Part shown: piece after piece, positions 30,933 to 32,344 of the stretch
How positions within the stretch are numbered: position 1 is the stretch's first letter
Layout: every line of letters begins with the position of its first letter
Assembly (NCBI GenBank): GCA_011772865.1
Contig: WVYQ01000011.1
Coordinates: 50,225 to 82,568, forward strand
Reading direction: 5' to 3'
From: Woeseiaceae bacterium
Lineage (GTDB): Bacteria > Pseudomonadota > Gammaproteobacteria > Steroidobacterales > Woeseiaceae
DNA: 32,344 nucleotides
Notes under the pieces: generated by a model
Seen by the model: only the letters and a program-made list of their open reading frames with translations
What the model was told of the DNA's origin: nothing
Databases searched by the model: none
Made by a program: the position numbers and the translations under genes

Positions 30933-32344
30933 TTTGCCGGCTTCCTGATGCCGAACGCCCGAATGCGGTCCGCCAGCGTCGTCGGCTTGACGCCCAGCAG
31001 CTCTGCGGCACCATTCGGCCCCGACACGCGCCATTGGGATTCCTCGAGTGCCATGACCGTGTTTTTTTTCTGGAAGTCGCGCATTTCCTTTTCCGTCAAG
31101 ATACCGCCGGGACGAGACGACACCGCCTGAGCATCGCGCACTTCGGCGCTTGCAATATTCGGCATGGACAAATCCAGCCGGAGCACGTTCCCCGATGACA
31201 GGATTACGGCACGCTCGATCACGTTTTTCAATTCCCGGATATTGCCCGGCCAGTCGTAATCGCGCAGCTTGTCGGCCTGCGTACGGGTCAGGGTCAGAAT
31301 CGGCCGACCGAAATCCTGGCAGGCGCGTTCGAGAAAATGTTGTGCCAGCTGCACGACGTCTTCACCGCGCTCACGCAGCGGCGGCACCTCGACCGGGAAG
31401 ACGCTGAGCCGGTAGAAAAGATCCTCGCGAAACTCGCCCCCGACAATAAGTTGCTCGAGATTCCTGTTGGTCGCCGCAATAACCCGCACGTCGACCGTTC
31501 GCGTGACGTCATCGCCGACGCGCTCGAACTCGCTCTCCTGCAACACTCGGAGCAGCTTGCCCTGCAATTCGAGAGGTATCTCGCCGATCTCGTCGAGAAA
31601 AATCGTTCCGCCGTCGGCGAGCTGGAAGCGCCCCACGCGGTCGCGATGTGCTCCCGTGAACGCCCCTTTCACATGCCCGAAAAACTCGCTTTCGAACAGC
31701 TCCTTGGGAATCGATGCGCAGTTCACCTTCACGAGAGGCCCGTCGGCGCGTGAACTCTGGGTGTGTATGGCGTGGGCCACGAGTTCCTTGCCGACACCCG
31801 ATTCGCCGAGCAGCAATACGCTTGCCGGCGTCTCGGCGACGGCTTCGACCTGCTTGAGCATCTTGCGCAGTGCCGAACTCGTGCCGACGATACGGCCGAA
31901 ATTCATGGCGACATTGACCTCTTCGCGCAGGTAATCGCGTTCGCGCTCGAGCTCTTTGCGCAGGCTCGCATTTTCGGCCAGCGCACTGCGCAGCTTTCGC
32001 TCTGCGCGCAGCCTCTCGGTGACGTCCTTGGACGCGATCAGCATTCGATCGACATTGCCGTTGATGTCCCTGTGTGCGATCGCGGATACAACGAGATCGA
32101 GGACCCGGCCGTCCCTGGTCACGACCTGGCGTTCTTCATTGTTGAAGTCACCCTGTTGCAGGAGCTCCCGAAGACGGCCCCCCGCATACCGTTGGCGATC
32201 GGCCTCGCTGAAGAAGTCCGTCGTCGGACGGCCGATGACTTCGTCTCTCCGGTAGCCGAGTTTTTGCAGCCAGTGGTCGGTCGCCGTCACGATCTTCCCG
32301 TCACCGTCGACCGTATGCAGCATGGCGGGCGTCTTGCGGTAAAT
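30929..32344 (-). CDS. PAS-domain sigma-54-dependent transcriptional activator (5' end outside window)
   Basis: The reading frame is open to the window edge; the residues ahead of the internal ATG at 32323 (YRKTPAM) fit a PAS domain, so the true start is beyond 32344. Visible parts: PAS ([17 protein letters not shown]), a PAC-like segment, a short coiled coil, and an AAA+ domain with Walker A GESGVGKE, the sigma-54 contact loop GAFTGA and Walker [12 protein letters not shown], then an R-finger region. A Fis-type HTH at the C-terminus includes [17 protein letters not shown]. It lacks a receiver domain in the visible part, so the PAS domain probably senses the signal. It overlaps dacB by four bases. 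Confidence 0.93.
   Translation of the reverse strand: MYRKTPAMLHTVDGDGKIVTATDHWLQKLGYRRDEVIGRPTTDFFSEADRQRYAGGRLRELLQQGDFNNEERQVVTRDGRVLDLVVSAIAHRDINGNVDRMLIASKDVTERLRAERKLRSALAENASLRKELERERDYLREEVNVAMNFGRIVGTSSALRKMLKQVEAVAETPASVLLLGESGVGKELVAHAIHTQSSRADGPLVKVNCASIPKELFESEFFGHVKGAFTGAHRDRVGRFQLADGGTIFLDEIGEIPLELQGKLLRVLQESEFERVGDDVTRTVDVRVIAATNRNLEQLIVGGEFREDLFYRLSVFPVEVPPLRERGEDVVQLAQHFLERACQDFGRPILTLTRTQADKLRDYDWPGNIRELKNVIERAVILSSGNVLRLDLSMPNIASAEVRDAQAVSSRPGGILTEKEMRDFQKKNTVMALEESQWRVSGPNGAAELLGVKPTTLADRIRAFGIRKPAK

Noticed and set aside
30933..31034. Longer dacB start up to 31034
   Set aside because: The extra residues lie inside the upstream activator gene and would put about 34 residues before the signal peptide; GTG 30932 in the GTGA overlap fits better.

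Overview
The window looks like ordinary core chromosome of a free-living, GC-rich gammaproteobacterium. This placement is inference from gene content: type IV pilus retraction ATPases beside yggS-proC-yggT, Kdo kinase (KdkA), an LpxL-type acyltransferase, GlnE, CysB and a DUF4426 lipoprotein. The envelope is Gram-negative, with LPS, lipoproteins, and peptidoglycan hydrolases and transferases. I see no rRNA, tRNA, CRISPR array, insertion sequence, prophage or plasmid element. Both ends cut through genes.

Layout. 1-2621 (minus): pilT, pilU and a third PilT/PilU-type ATPase cut by the window start. 2705-5704 (plus): yggS-proC-yggT, then a DUF4426 lipoprotein and an HU-like DNA-binding protein closed by a strong terminator. 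5756-7663: an alpha/beta hydrolase divergent from an ornithine aminotransferase (rocD), with a compact palindromic promoter region between them. 7675-9511 (plus): a membrane-anchored coiled-coil/helix-hairpin-helix protein and an OmpA-domain protein. 9514-13426 (minus): small uncharacterised genes, then htpG (with its own sigma-32-like promoter), msrB and an FKBP lipoprotein; this is a stress and protein-repair group.

13615-17821 (minus): mltD, a small membrane protein, an L,D-transpeptidase-fold protein and ppnN, tightly packed. The conserved ppnN N-terminus is reached only from a CTG codon overlapping the preceding stop. 17891-20121 (plus): an exported aspartoacylase-like zinc hydrolase and an LpxL-type acyltransferase. 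20094-27593 (minus): cysK, a GAF/GGDEF/EAL protein with a degenerate GGDEF motif, glnE, a zf-CHCC protein and kdkA. kdkA has a repeat-containing AT-rich leader and overlaps the acyltransferase gene tail to tail. 27857-28867 (plus): cysB, divergent from cysK. 28895-32344 (minus): a PAS/sigma-54 activator (cut by the window end) coupled to dacB (PBP4), then a TIGR04211-type SH3 protein.

Themes: twitching motility; proline formation from ornithine (RocD to ProC); sulfur assimilation (CysB/CysK); nitrogen control (GlnE); LPS core and lipid A; peptidoglycan remodelling (MltD, YkuD, PBP4, OmpA domain). I found no clear new multi-gene system. The best candidates for something little described are the exported aspartoacylase-like protein, the membrane-tethered HhH protein, the third pilus ATPase, the CTG-started ppnN and the kdkA leader repeats.
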